Assembly (NCBI RefSeq): GCF_004366795.1
Contig: NZ_SORF01000002.1
Coordinates: forward strand, 203,886-267,885
DNA length: 64,000 nt
Reading direction: 5' to 3'
From: Alicyclobacillus sacchari
GTDB taxonomy: Bacteria > Bacillota > Bacilli > Alicyclobacillales > Alicyclobacillaceae
Below are positions 45,680-55,285 of the stretch, in pieces. A model generated the notes under the pieces. That model ran no database searches, was not told the DNA's origin, and worked only from the letters and a program-made list of their open reading frames with translations. Position 1 is the stretch's first letter; every line of letters begins with the position of its first letter. The position numbers were made by a program, and so were the translations under genes.

Positions 45680-46627
45680 ATGAAGCTATTCCGGCCGTTT
45701 GAGCCTGTGCAGACTGACGAACTTCCAACCGGAACAAATTGGATTGGTCAAGTCAAGTGGGATGGCGTGCGCATCGTTGCCCATGCGCGCGACGGAGCAG
45801 TAAACTTGGTCAATCGCCATGGTCGAAGCCGCAACCAGGCGTATCCGGAACTCGCGGCCGCCCTCGCTCCGCTTGTTCGCCAGGACTGTGTCCTTGACGG
45901 CGAAGTCGTCGCATTTGCCGGTGGCAAACCATCATTTTATCACGTTCTTCGGCGCGATCGCGCCCGACGCCCCGCCGATGTGGACGCCCTGCGAAGACAA
46001 CTGCCCATTGTCTACATGGTGTTTGACATCGTTTGGGCGAGGGGCCGCCCCTTGCACCACTTACCCTTGGCAGACCGACAAGAGCGTCTACGTACCCTTC
46101 TTGAGGAGAACGACTTGGTACGTCTCGTCGCCAGCGAGCGCGCCCTCGAAAGTTTATGGATTGCCGTTTGTGAAATGGGTATGGAAGGAATTGTCGTCAA
46201 AGATGTGACGAGCACATATGAGTTTGGCGGGAAGGACAAGCGCTGGCAGAAACGGAAGCATCGCCGCAATGCGGCGGCCGTCATCTGCGGAGTGACGATG
46301 AAAGACGGGCGATCCAGCGCCCTGTTGCTCGGTCTCCACGACGAACGTGGCCGACTTCACTATATTGGCCGCGCAGGCCCTGGCGCTTTGGGCACTCGCC
46401 AATGGGGCGAACTGGTTCACAAGGCACTTGCCCACCCCTCCGCACATTGCCCGTGCACGGTCTTGCCATCGCGCATTCCACGCGACATCATCTGGACGTT
46501 ACCCATCATCCCTGTCAAGGTATCGTTTCTTGAATGGACGCCCGACGGTACCTTGCGCCAACCTTTGCTTGAAGGCGTGCTCGAGATCGATCCTGGAATG
46601 TGTACGATAGATGCCGCAGACCAATAG
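45680..46627 (+). CDS. ATP-dependent DNA ligase, LigD ligase-domain type
   Basis: 315 residues. Adenylation motif I VKWDGVR with Lys26, LVNRHGRSRNQAYPEL, motif III CVLDGEVVAF, YMVFDIVWARG, motif IV EGIVVKD and motif V KRWQKRKH, followed by an OB domain (LLGLHDERGRLHYIGRAGPG, IIPVKVSFLEWTPDGTLRQP with motif VI-like end). AAAGGGG precedes the ATG at 45680; the frame is open further upstream through the polymerase gene's 5' region. Between the polymerase and Ku genes, so an NHEJ ligase. Confidence 0.92.
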   Translation: MKLFRPFEPVQTDELPTGTNWIGQVKWDGVRIVAHARDGAVNLVNRHGRSRNQAYPELAAALAPLVRQDCVLDGEVVAFAGGKPSFYHVLRRDRARRPADVDALRRQLPIVYMVFDIVWARGRPLHHLPLADRQERLRTLLEENDLVRLVASERALESLWIAVCEMGMEGIVVKDVTSTYEFGGKDKRWQKRKHRRNAAAVICGVTMKDGRSSALLLGLHDERGRLHYIGRAGPGALGTRQWGELVHKALAHPSAHCPCTVLPSRIPRDIIWTLPIIPVKVSFLEWTPDGTLRQPLLEGVLEIDPGMCTIDAADQ

Positions 46628-46641
46628 CGTCAAGCAAACCG

Positions 46642-46669
46642 AAAAACCGGCATGTTCGAAACATGCCGG
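46642..46669 (-). terminator. Ku gene terminator
   Basis: CCGGCATGTT (46647-46656) pairs with AACATGCCGG (46660-46669); on the minus strand TTTTTC follows. Between the convergent ligase and Ku genes. Confidence 0.82.
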
Positions 46670-46685
46670 CATCGTCAGATTGGCT

Positions 46686-47504
46686 TCATGAGGACTTGCG
46701 CTTCTTGCGCTTTGGCTCCGCGCCGGACTTTTGCGCCATTTTGATGCTCTTTTGTAAGGCTTCCATCAGGCTGATGACATCCGCTGAAGCGGGCGCTGTT
46801 GCTGGTGTTTGGATGACTGCATCTGCGTGGGCTCGTTTTTGCTCGACGAGTTGCTCGATCGCTGCCCTGCGCTCGTCGACAAACTGCGTTGGATCAAACG
46901 GCTTGGCGAGTTGATCGATGAGTTGCACGGCGACTTTCAGCTCGTCCTCGGCAACGGGCACAGGATCTCCCGCATAGGGCAGTTCTGCCCGCGAGCGGAT
47001 ATCCTGTGGCCAAACGAGCGAGTGCGCGACGAGGGTTTCGTCAACAACGCGAATGCATGCCATCGTCTCGGTCGCACGCAACACCATCCTGGCGATGGCC
47101 ACTTTGCTCGTGTCTCGCAATGCGGCGACGAGCAGCGCGTACGCTTTGCGGCCGCTCGCTTCGGGTGCCAAATAATAGGACGCATCGAAGTAAATCGGAT
47201 CGATCTCTGCCGCGTTTGTGAACTGCACAATATCGATGGTTTGTGACCGCGTCTTATCCAGTGCGGCCAGTTCTTCTTCGTCCACCACGACATACTGACC
47301 TTTGGCGTATTCAAAGCCCTTAACGATGTCAGCGGGTTCGACGTCCACCTGACAAATTGGACAACGTTTTTGATACGCAATCGGCGATTTACACGTTTTG
47401 TGTAACTGCCGAAAGTGAACGCTCTGCGACTCGGTCGCCTTGTACATGCGCACAGGCACATTGACGAGGCCAAAGCTGACGGAGCCGCGCCACATCGTAT
47501 GCAT
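46686..47504 (-). CDS. ku: DNA end-binding protein Ku
   Basis: Homodimeric ring loading on DNA double-strand ends and recruiting the polymerase and ligase. 272 residues. MWRGSVSFGLVNVPVRMYKATE is the conserved bacterial Ku start (in two blocks); KRCPICQ, VVVDEEELAAL, IYFDASYYLAPE and ALLVAALRDTSKVAIARMV follow. The C-terminal tail is basic (PKRKKRKSS), usual for DNA binding. GGAGGTGATGG precedes the ATG at 47504. Convergent with its ligase. Confidence 0.96.
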   Translation of the reverse strand: MHTMWRGSVSFGLVNVPVRMYKATESQSVHFRQLHKTCKSPIAYQKRCPICQVDVEPADIVKGFEYAKGQYVVVDEEELAALDKTRSQTIDIVQFTNAAEIDPIYFDASYYLAPEASGRKAYALLVAALRDTSKVAIARMVLRATETMACIRVVDETLVAHSLVWPQDIRSRAELPYAGDPVPVAEDELKVAVQLIDQLAKPFDPTQFVDERRAAIEQLVEQKRAHADAVIQTPATAPASADVISLMEALQKSIKMAQKSGAEPKRKKRKSS

Positions 47505-47539
47505 GCCATCACCTCCAGACAAACCGCCGCAATCTGTCC

Positions 47540-50407
47540 CTAGCTTGATTGACGGGCGGATCGAATATGCTTATCCGATTCTAAAGATGATCCCAAAAAC
47601 GCCTCAATTTGTGCTAAGATATCCCGTTCCGGAGCAACGATGGGCCGAACTCCTGGCAACGACTGTACGAACGCAGTTCCGTAACGCTGGGTGACCAAGC
47701 GCTTGTCGTAGACCACGACGACACCCTTGTCCTGCCGCGTGCGGATGAGGCGGCCAAAACCCTGGCGAAAGCGCACGACGGCTTCCGGCAAGCTTGAGGA
47801 CCAAAATGGACTGGCTCCCGCCTGCTCGATTTTTTCGTGGCGCGCTTGGGTAACCGGATGGGTCGGTGGCGCAAACGGCAAGCGAACGATGACCAAGGTC
47901 GTCAGCTGATCGCCAGGCAGGTCGATGCCCTCCCAAAACGATTGCGCACCAAACATGACGCTCTCCGGTTGATTGCGAAATGCTTCCAGGATGGCCGCGC
48001 GACTGCCGTCCACGTCCTGTGCAAACAACGGCATACCAGCCTGACGTAGCGGTTGCCGAAGGATGTGTGCGGTCTCCTTCAACATCTGGTGGCTCGTGAA
48101 CAAAGCCAAAAGCCTCCCGCGGCTCGCGCGGGCCAATTGTAAGAGTGAGTCGCCCAGCCACAGCGCTGCTTCTTCGGCAGCCATCTTCGCAAGCTCGGGC
48201 ACGTCGCTTGGCACGCACAAACGAGCTTGGGTTCCATAGTGGAACGGTGATGCTACCGATGCACTGAGCAGTTTTCCCGCACCGGCTGCCGCGGATAATC
48301 CGAGTTGCCGCGTCACATAGTCGAAACTGCCGCGTACCGACAAGGTGGCCGAAGTCAAAATGACGCGGTCCAGCGGATCGAACAAGGCTTTTTGCAAAGT
48401 CTCGGACACATCGATGGGCGCTTTGTGTACGCTCCAGCGCGAGCGTGTCCCACCTCGGCGCTCGACCCATGTCACCATGCCTGGCAGATCCTCCACGGTA
48501 CTCGCGAGTAACCGTACGCCGTCCAGCCACGTGCCAAGAAATCCGGCGGCGTCGACGATGCGGCCTGCTTCGTCGTCCGTTGCCGCACCCTTGACGAGTT
48601 CCTGCAAGGTCTGGCGCAGACGGTCCAACCCGGCCAGCGGCACCTCCGCCTCCGCCAAAGCCGTGACAAATCCTTTGTAGGCGTCCGTCTCCTGCCACTC
48701 AGGCGTCAAACGAAACTCCGTTTTGCCTTCAGGCACCAGCGATCCGACATGCGTAAACGCCGCATCGAGCGCCTGTTGCACAGCCTCGACCCATTCGCTC
48801 GCGAGCTGTAATTTTTCGACGATACCACTAGGCGTCGTGTGCGAGTCAGTCAGGCGGTTGGCCAGTTCCGGCAGCACGCCATGCTTGCCGCGATCCCGGG
48901 TCAGCCGATGCGCAAGCGACGCAAGTTGTGCGCTGTGCACCTCACTGCCAAGATGCGATGTCGCCTGTTCCTCGAGGTGATGAGCCTCGTCGATCACCAA
49001 CGCGCCGTACTTGGGCAATACCCTGTGATCCGCCTTTAAATCCGACATCAACAGCGAGTGGTTGGTGACGACAAGATGCGCGTTCTGTGCGGTGGCCTTG
49101 GCGCGAAAATAGTAGCAAGGATGGAAAAAAGGGCAACGCTTGTTTACGCATGACTCGGTCTCGCTTTGCACCCGGGTCCAAATATGGCTTGGCACAGAAC
49201 TTGCCGAAAGGTTCTCGCGCGTACCATCCTTGGTCTCGGTCAGCCAAACGAGCATCGACATCATGCTCTCGATATCGTGTTGCGGGCTCACAAATGTCAG
49301 TAAGGATGATTCCGTGCGTACCTTGCGTAGACACACGTAGTTGCGCCTGCCTTTTTGCACGGCGAGGCGGAGCATGCCGCCAAACAACCGCTGCAGAGTC
49401 GGAAAATCGCGCCGCTCGATCTGATCCTGCAATGCGATGGTATGGGTGCTGACCACGACAGGTTCACCACTGGTCAAGGCATACATCGCCGCAGGCACAA
49501 GGTAGGCCATCGATTTACCGGTGCCCGTTCCGGCCTCGACCAAAGCATGCTTGCCCTCGGCAAAGGCTTGGCCGACCTTCTCCAACATTTCGAGCTGCCC
49601 CTTGCGCGGCTCGTAGCCGTCGAGAATCTGGCTCAGCGCCCCGCCCGGTTCGAGCAAAGCCCGCGCGCGATTCGCGATGTCTTCCACGCGAAATGGTTCT
49701 AAGGAAGCGCCCTGTGACAGGATATCGTCGGCCCCTTCCCCACTGGGTTTCGTGAAAGCGAGACCATCGCGCTCGACAATCTTGTCTTGGCCAGCGACGG
49801 CATCGGTTGGCACGCCATCGATCACGGCGCGGAACCAATCAGCGGTGGCAGGCGAGTACAACGCGGCCATTTGACTCAACCTATCGAGCACAGAGATTGG
49901 CAGTTTTTGCGCCTTCTCGGCCAAGCGCACAAGCAGTTTGGCCGTCGCCTGCGCATCTGCCAAGGCCCTGTGTTCAGCCGTTCGCTCAATGGATAAGCGT
50001 CGGGCCAAATACTCGAGGCGATGACTGTGCAGGCGCGGTGCCAGCACGCGCCCCAGATTCAAGGTGCAAACCCCGTCTCCTGAAGCCAAATGATATCCGG
50101 CCTGTTCAGACTTGCGCTGTAAAAAAGCTCGGTCGAAGGGCAAGTTGTGTGCCACGATGGGTACCTCTCCGATAAACGCCAACAGCGCCGGGATGACATC
50201 AGTCAACGCCGGCGCATGCTCGACCATAGCCAACGAAATTCCAGTCAATGCTTCAATGTCAGGCGGTATAGGCCGAGATGGACGAACGAACGTCTGATAC
50301 ATGTCGACGATCTCGCCATTCACCAGCCGCACAGCGCCAATTTCCAAGATATCGTCGGCGACCGGATCCAATCCCGTCGTTTCGATGTCCACCACTACAT
50401 AATGCAC
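47540..50407 (-). CDS. dinG: DinG-family helicase with N-terminal 3'-5' exonuclease domain
   Basis: 955 residues. An N-terminal DnaQ-type DEDDh exonuclease (VVVDIETTGLDPVADD, IVAHNLPFDRAFLQ, EHRALADAQATAKLL) precedes an XPD/DinG superfamily 2 helicase (Walker A VEAGTGTGKSMAYLVPAA, VIDEAHHLEEQ, QSFWEGIDLPGDQL, GFGRLIRTRQD). Between Walker A and DEAH are four Cys in NYVCLRK and SCVNKRCPFFHPC, spaced like the iron-sulfur site of XPD. GTG start at 50407 with GGGGTG upstream. Next to the TPR-birA run; acts in DNA repair or replication-fork processing. Confidence 0.93.
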   Translation of the reverse strand: MHYVVVDIETTGLDPVADDILEIGAVRLVNGEIVDMYQTFVRPSRPIPPDIEALTGISLAMVEHAPALTDVIPALLAFIGEVPIVAHNLPFDRAFLQRKSEQAGYHLASGDGVCTLNLGRVLAPRLHSHRLEYLARRLSIERTAEHRALADAQATAKLLVRLAEKAQKLPISVLDRLSQMAALYSPATADWFRAVIDGVPTDAVAGQDKIVERDGLAFTKPSGEGADDILSQGASLEPFRVEDIANRARALLEPGGALSQILDGYEPRKGQLEMLEKVGQAFAEGKHALVEAGTGTGKSMAYLVPAAMYALTSGEPVVVSTHTIALQDQIERRDFPTLQRLFGGMLRLAVQKGRRNYVCLRKVRTESSLLTFVSPQHDIESMMSMLVWLTETKDGTRENLSASSVPSHIWTRVQSETESCVNKRCPFFHPCYYFRAKATAQNAHLVVTNHSLLMSDLKADHRVLPKYGALVIDEAHHLEEQATSHLGSEVHSAQLASLAHRLTRDRGKHGVLPELANRLTDSHTTPSGIVEKLQLASEWVEAVQQALDAAFTHVGSLVPEGKTEFRLTPEWQETDAYKGFVTALAEAEVPLAGLDRLRQTLQELVKGAATDDEAGRIVDAAGFLGTWLDGVRLLASTVEDLPGMVTWVERRGGTRSRWSVHKAPIDVSETLQKALFDPLDRVILTSATLSVRGSFDYVTRQLGLSAAAGAGKLLSASVASPFHYGTQARLCVPSDVPELAKMAAEEAALWLGDSLLQLARASRGRLLALFTSHQMLKETAHILRQPLRQAGMPLFAQDVDGSRAAILEAFRNQPESVMFGAQSFWEGIDLPGDQLTTLVIVRLPFAPPTHPVTQARHEKIEQAGASPFWSSSLPEAVVRFRQGFGRLIRTRQDKGVVVVYDKRLVTQRYGTAFVQSLPGVRPIVAPERDILAQIEAFLGSSLESDKHIRSARQSS

Positions 50408-50487
50408 GTTGGGCGTTCACCCCGAATCCCCGAGTTCAACGTTCTACGCCCTATTGTAGCAAACCGGTCTGGGCTTGGACACAACGC

Positions 50488-51792
50488 TCAACGGATTGGC
50501 ACCGATTGCTGTTTTGCAGAACCTTCACCAACCAAGGGCTCTTTTTCACGAGCCAACATCTGCTGATAACGGCGAGCGAGCATACGTGACGTGGCGTGAG
50601 GCGAGGCCACCACTTGTTCGAAAAACATCTCGGCCTCCTCAATTCGCCCGCGACGCATCGCAAGCCGCCCTGCAAGTAAAGAAACAACAGGAGGAAATTG
50701 GTTTCGGCGCATGAGCTGTCCTTGCATGATGGCTTCTGCCCGCGCTTCTCCTCCTTGCAAGTACGCGCAGACGGCGAGCATCATCGCGGCATCGTCGCGG
50801 TTTCTCTCCAGTGTTAAACATTGTTTACAGAAAGAGGATGCACGCCCGATCTCGCCATCGGCAAAAGCACACAGTCCCAACAGATAATACCCCGTTGCAG
50901 CGACGCTTGGATCGTGCAAGCACCGCCGTGCCAACGTTATGGCGTCTTGCCTTCGCCCTGCGGCAATCAGCAAAGAGGACAACAATTGCACAAGGCGTGC
51001 GGACTCCACGGATGCCGTCGCGACTTGCGAACAAAGGTCGCCCGCGCCTTCGCGATCGCCAGCCAATAAGGTCGCAAGTGCCAAGCCGAGCAGCGACTCG
51101 AGTTCTTCGCGGCGTTGATATGCACGGGCAAAACAGCGTTGGGCGAACGCCCACTGGCGAAGCCGCAAGTGGCAAACGCCGAGGTTGTACCACGTGTCCG
51201 CCTTGTCTGCGTCGGTGTCAAGGAGATCGAACAGCTGATCGATGGCTGACTGCCAATCGCCCTTGGTCGCGGCCAATTGCACGCCAACCTCGAGTACGGC
51301 CTGTCGTTCGATGACATCTGCTACTCGTGTTGCGGCTTCCAGCAACATGGTCTCTGCCTCTGCCAAGCGACCGTTGGCAAGATGACTCAGCGCAAGATAG
51401 ATGCGCAGGCCCGCAGACTCGTCGCCCTCTTGTGCGACCGCCTTGCCGAGGGATCGAGCCGCTTGCTCGAACATGTGGAGGTCGTAGTAAGCGAGGCCCT
51501 TGCGCAGTTCGCAGGCTTCAGAAAATTGCCAAGCTGCGAGATCGTCCGCCATCGCCATGCCGCTGAACCAACTGACGCCGTTTGCGGTCTGCTCCGACAG
51601 GCTCAAATCTGCGTACGTCTGTTCAATCAATTCATCCAATTCCATCCACGCGTCAAGGGCCTGATTGGCCAACTGGCGCAACGATCCTAAGGCATCGATC
51701 AATTGCTCTCGCTGTTGCCCCGTCGCCGACGGCAACAGCGTCCGCAGTTCGGCGATCGCCTGTACAATGGCGTCAAACTCCACATAATGCAC
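50488..51792 (-). CDS. Tetratricopeptide repeat protein
   Basis: 434 residues of helical repeats, no membrane segment. TPR-like units include LRKGLAYYDLHMFEQAARSL, RIYLALSHLANGRLAEAETM, DTWYNLGVCHLRLRQWAFAQ and SLLAGRLAMRRGRIEEAEMF. Function unknown; probably a scaffold. Two starts compete: an ATG at 51870 overlapping the birA stop as ATGA, with a poor site, and a GTG at 51792 behind AAGGGGGA, chosen here. It occupies the place where Bacillus has panBCD between birA and dinG. Confidence 0.78.
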   Translation of the reverse strand: MHYVEFDAIVQAIAELRTLLPSATGQQREQLIDALGSLRQLANQALDAWMELDELIEQTYADLSLSEQTANGVSWFSGMAMADDLAAWQFSEACELRKGLAYYDLHMFEQAARSLGKAVAQEGDESAGLRIYLALSHLANGRLAEAETMLLEAATRVADVIERQAVLEVGVQLAATKGDWQSAIDQLFDLLDTDADKADTWYNLGVCHLRLRQWAFAQRCFARAYQRREELESLLGLALATLLAGDREGAGDLCSQVATASVESARLVQLLSSLLIAAGRRQDAITLARRCLHDPSVAATGYYLLGLCAFADGEIGRASSFCKQCLTLERNRDDAAMMLAVCAYLQGGEARAEAIMQGQLMRRNQFPPVVSLLAGRLAMRRGRIEEAEMFFEQVVASPHATSRMLARRYQQMLAREKEPLVGEGSAKQQSVPIR

Positions 51793-51866
51793 AGATCTTC
51801 CCCCTTGTTCCACTGTGCCTAGCGTCTGTAAAGGGGCGTCAATTATGCACAAACTCGCATCTAGGG

Positions 51867-52871
51867 TCATCGCAGATGCTCGCTTTCGGAAAACAGCACC
51901 TCGCCGCTGTGGAGGCGGCGCACATCGCCATGTGCAAGCTTGACCAACAGGCTTCCCTGATCATCGACATCAATGGCCGTCCCACGCACGATCTCGTTGC
52001 CCACCGCAACTTCGACACTGCGTCCCATCGTCTCGCAATGTGCTAGCCATTCGCCGCGGACGCTTGCAAACCCCTCACCTGATGCAAGCAGCCGATACAA
52101 CTTGTCTAGTTCCGTCAGGATGGTAGCAAGCACGCGCGGCCGCTCTATGGCAAAACCACACGCACTGAAAATGGTGGTCGCGCGGTGTCGAATGTCCGCC
52201 GGGAGCCTTTCTTCCGGAAAGTTGGCGTTGATGCCGATACCAATCACGGCGTGATCGACCCATTCCCCGTCCGCTCGCATTTGCGCGAGAATGCCGCAAA
52301 CCTTTTTTCCAGCGACCAAGATGTCGTTTGGCCATTTGATGTCTGCAGGGACACCGATTTCGGCAAGTGCTCGTCGCACGGCAAGACTGGCGAGCAATGT
52401 GAGATCGGGTGCCTGATTGAGCGCACACGGTTGGCGTATGAGCACGCTGAACCACATACCGCCCTGCGGCGACACCCAGGATCGCTCGCGCCTGCCCTTG
52501 CCGCCGGTCTGCACGGCCGCCGTTACGACAGCGCCATGCGGCAGGCCTTTGGCAGCCCAGTCGAGCGCAGTGGCGTTCGTCGATGCGCGTTCAGCCGCCC
52601 AGAACAACGGCCGCCCGAACGCAACCGCGAGCGGTAGATGAGGATCTACGAGCGGTGCCATCAGTTCGTCAGGAATGGTGACGGCACGATACCCAACGCG
52701 GGGAGACGCCGCGAATACAAAACCGACCTGCTCAAGCGATTTGATCTGTTTCCAGATGGCCGTGCGCGAAAGCCCGAGAGTGTGGCTCATTTCCTCTCCC
52801 GACACGGGACCCGATGCCTTTGCGAACATCTCAACCAGGCGATCCCGCACGGGATTTTCCTCAAAGTTCAT
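51867..52871 (-). CDS. birA: Biotin-[acetyl-CoA-carboxylase] ligase and biotin repressor
   Basis: 334 residues. The N-terminal winged helix (GPVSGEEMSHTLGLSRTAIWKQIKSLE in parts) makes it a likely repressor of biotin genes; the catalytic domain has the biotinyl-AMP loop GGKGRRERSWVSPQGG, IKWPNDILVAGKKVCGIL and GIGINAN, with a C-terminal SH3-like domain (DVDDQGSLLVKLAHGDVRRL). AAAGGGGAA precedes the ATG at 52871, 11 bases inside the cca end, as in Bacillus where cca-birA are adjacent. Confidence 0.95.
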   Translation of the reverse strand: MNFEENPVRDRLVEMFAKASGPVSGEEMSHTLGLSRTAIWKQIKSLEQVGFVFAASPRVGYRAVTIPDELMAPLVDPHLPLAVAFGRPLFWAAERASTNATALDWAAKGLPHGAVVTAAVQTGGKGRRERSWVSPQGGMWFSVLIRQPCALNQAPDLTLLASLAVRRALAEIGVPADIKWPNDILVAGKKVCGILAQMRADGEWVDHAVIGIGINANFPEERLPADIRHRATTIFSACGFAIERPRVLATILTELDKLYRLLASGEGFASVRGEWLAHCETMGRSVEVAVGNEIVRGTAIDVDDQGSLLVKLAHGDVRRLHSGEVLFSESEHLR

Positions 52872-54123
52872 GGCTGATTCCCCTTTCCGCACGCAGCCGC
52901 GCGAGTTCACGATCCGCCCGCGCCAACAACACTTCGCGCTCATTTGCGACTTCACGAGCAAGCACCGCCTGGCTGAGATCCTGCAACAACCTCCCAATCT
53001 CCCGGCCCTCGGCACCAAGCGCCTGCAATTCCCGCCCGCTCACGGCGAGATCGGCCAAGCTCCACAACGGCTGCTCCTCGATGGCGCGCCAGGCGCCGCG
53101 AACGACGTCCGGCGTATCGGCAAACAGCCAGGCACATGCGCGTGCGGCTGCTCTGGCAACTTCGGGATCGGCGGCAAACAGTTCCTCGACCGACCATGCC
53201 TGGTTTGGATCGCGCAAGAGCCGTTGCATCAGTGTCGCGGCAGCGCGCAACCACAGGGCATGCCGCCGCCCTAACGCAAACTTCAGTGCCGCTTGGTAAA
53301 CGTGCTCGGGGCCATCGTCGACCATGGCATACCACAAGGCGAGCGCTGCCAGACCGGTAGGTGGGACCGCGTCCACACGCGCCTTTCTGAGCCGTTTGCC
53401 AACCGCTTCGATGGCCGTCGACAACACGGCGAGCGGGCCGCCGATGGCTTGCCATAGCGGGCAAGTTGCCAAAAGATCGATTCGCCGATGCCAAGGGCCC
53501 TCAAGCAGCCGCAATAGCTCTTGTCCGATGCGCTCTTTGGCGACTGGGCGAATTGCATCGCATACCTGCCAGAGGGCAGTTTGGGTCGAAGGGGCGAGAT
53601 CGAGGTCGTACGTGACCGCAAAGCGCAAAGCGCGCATCAGACGCAGTCCATCTTCGCGAAACCGCCGCTGCGGATCGCCGACGCAAGCCAAGCGGCCGCG
53701 CTGCAAGTCTCTGAGCCCGCCAAACGGATCGAGCAATTCGCCGTTCATGGTTAGCGCCATCGCGTTCATGGTAAAGTCACGTCGTGCCAAGTCGGATTCC
53801 AAGCATCCTTCGAACACGACGTATTGCGGGCGCCTGCCGTCGAGATACGGACCATCCGAACGAAACGTCGTCACTTCAATCCAGCCATCTTTGGTACCAA
53901 CCGCCACTGTGCCGTGGCGGATGCCCGTGTCGATGGTGTGGTCAAAGAGGCGTTTGACCTCCTCCGGGCGGGCGCTTGTCGCGACGTCGAGATCGTGTGG
54001 GAGGCGCCCCAGCACAATATCGCGCACCGCCCCCCCTACCAGATAGCTGTCGTGTCCGGCAGCGGCGAGCGCCGCGAGAACTGGCTGTACGGCAGGGGGG
54101 ACAGGCCATCGCGTGTCTGTCAT
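52861..54123 (-). CDS. cca: CCA tRNA nucleotidyltransferase
   Basis: Adds or repairs the 3' CCA of tRNAs. 420 residues, class II nucleotidyltransferase. Head domain YLVGGAVRDIVLGRLPHDLDVATSA (in parts, catalytic DxD), RRDFTMNAMAL, RFREDGLRLMRALRFA; the helical C-terminal tail reads ALKFALGRRHALWLRAA. GAGGT precedes the ATG at 54123, which overlaps the bshA stop as ATGA; ATG 54132 is too close to that site. Frame open further upstream without support. Confidence 0.95.
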   Translation of the reverse strand: MTDTRWPVPPAVQPVLAALAAAGHDSYLVGGAVRDIVLGRLPHDLDVATSARPEEVKRLFDHTIDTGIRHGTVAVGTKDGWIEVTTFRSDGPYLDGRRPQYVVFEGCLESDLARRDFTMNAMALTMNGELLDPFGGLRDLQRGRLACVGDPQRRFREDGLRLMRALRFAVTYDLDLAPSTQTALWQVCDAIRPVAKERIGQELLRLLEGPWHRRIDLLATCPLWQAIGGPLAVLSTAIEAVGKRLRKARVDAVPPTGLAALALWYAMVDDGPEHVYQAALKFALGRRHALWLRAAATLMQRLLRDPNQAWSVEELFAADPEVARAAARACAWLFADTPDVVRGAWRAIEEQPLWSLADLAVSGRELQALGAEGREIGRLLQDLSQAVLAREVANEREVLLARADRELARLRAERGISHEL

Positions 54124-55238
54124 GAACTGCATACCTCGCGGTAGAGATGTTCGTACTCTGCTACTTTGTCTGCGATATGAAAATGTTCGATGGCACGTCT
54201 TCGCGCCGCTTCGGCGAATTGTTGATACAGATTTCCATCCGTCAAGAGGTGGACGGCGTTTGCCGCCATCTCGTCCACGTCGCCAACGGCTGATAAAAAT
54301 CCAGTCTGCCCGTGCAAGACGACTTCCGGGATACCGCCTGCAAACGTGCCAATGACCGGAATTTGACAAGCCATGGCTTCGAGTGCGACGAGGCCGAAGC
54401 TCTCCTTCGAGGACGGCAGCAAGAGTAAATCCGCAGCCGCGACGAGTGGAGCAACCTCGTCCTGCCTGCCGAGAAAGTCCACCTTATCTCCCAAGTTTAG
54501 CCGTTCGACTTGGCCGCGCGCCTCATTGGACTCCGGCCCTTCCCCGACCAGCACGAGCCGCGCGGGCACCTGTGCCTGCACGCGCGCGAAGACGTCGATC
54601 ACGTCTTGGATTCGTTTGACGGGGCGAAAGTTTGAAATATGTAAGAGCACACGCTCACCCGGTCGCGCGAGCGATCTTCGGACCGACTGCCCGCACTTGG
54701 GTTGGAAGACCTCGGGATCGATAAAATTGTAGACGCAACGAATCGCCTTGGTGGTCTCAAACAGTTCGCGCGTCTGTCCAATCAAACTCTCACTGACGGC
54801 GGTCACCGCGTCGCTTCGCTCGATACCGAGCTTGATCACCTGTTTGAGGCTTGTGTCCTGAGCCAAAACAGTTACATCCGTGCCGTGTAGCGTCGTGACC
54901 ACCTTGACCGGATGGTTGGCCATTTCCTGCGCCAGATGAGCACACACGGCAAACGGGAGCGCATAGTGGGCGTGAAGAACGTCCAATCGATATTCGTCGA
55001 TCACCCTCGCCATCAATGCGGCCAAGGAGAAATCGTACGGCGGCGTGCGCAAAACAGGATACGTGACCGTATCCATCTGATGTATGTAGACATGCTCCAC
55101 GAACGTGCCGAGTCGAAACGGTATATCCGTGACGATGAAATGGACCTCGTGTCCACGTTTGGCAAGAGCCTTGCCTAACTCCGTCGCAACCGCACCGGAT
55201 CCACCCACCGTTGGGTAGCAACTGATTCCGATCCGCAC
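54120..55238 (-). CDS. bshA: N-acetyl-alpha-D-glucosaminyl L-malate synthase
   Basis: First step of bacillithiol synthesis: GlcNAc from UDP-GlcNAc onto L-malate. 372 residues, GT4 family. IGISCYPTVGGSGAVATELG at the N-terminus, HAHYALPFAVCAHLA, TLHGTDVTVLAQD, HISNFRPVKRIQDVI and the donor motif PSSKESFGLVALEAMAC are BshA-typical. GGGGGGAG precedes the GTG at 55238. In B. subtilis mgsA and bshB1 lie between dapB and bshA; both are missing here, so the deacetylase must be elsewhere. Confidence 0.93.
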   Translation of the reverse strand: MRIGISCYPTVGGSGAVATELGKALAKRGHEVHFIVTDIPFRLGTFVEHVYIHQMDTVTYPVLRTPPYDFSLAALMARVIDEYRLDVLHAHYALPFAVCAHLAQEMANHPVKVVTTLHGTDVTVLAQDTSLKQVIKLGIERSDAVTAVSESLIGQTRELFETTKAIRCVYNFIDPEVFQPKCGQSVRRSLARPGERVLLHISNFRPVKRIQDVIDVFARVQAQVPARLVLVGEGPESNEARGQVERLNLGDKVDFLGRQDEVAPLVAAADLLLLPSSKESFGLVALEAMACQIPVIGTFAGGIPEVVLHGQTGFLSAVGDVDEMAANAVHLLTDGNLYQQFAEAARRRAIEHFHIADKVAEYEHLYREVCSS

Positions 55239-55285
55239 AACGCTCCCCCCTTTTCTTCGACCGCGATGAGGTTCCTCCGTTGGAC

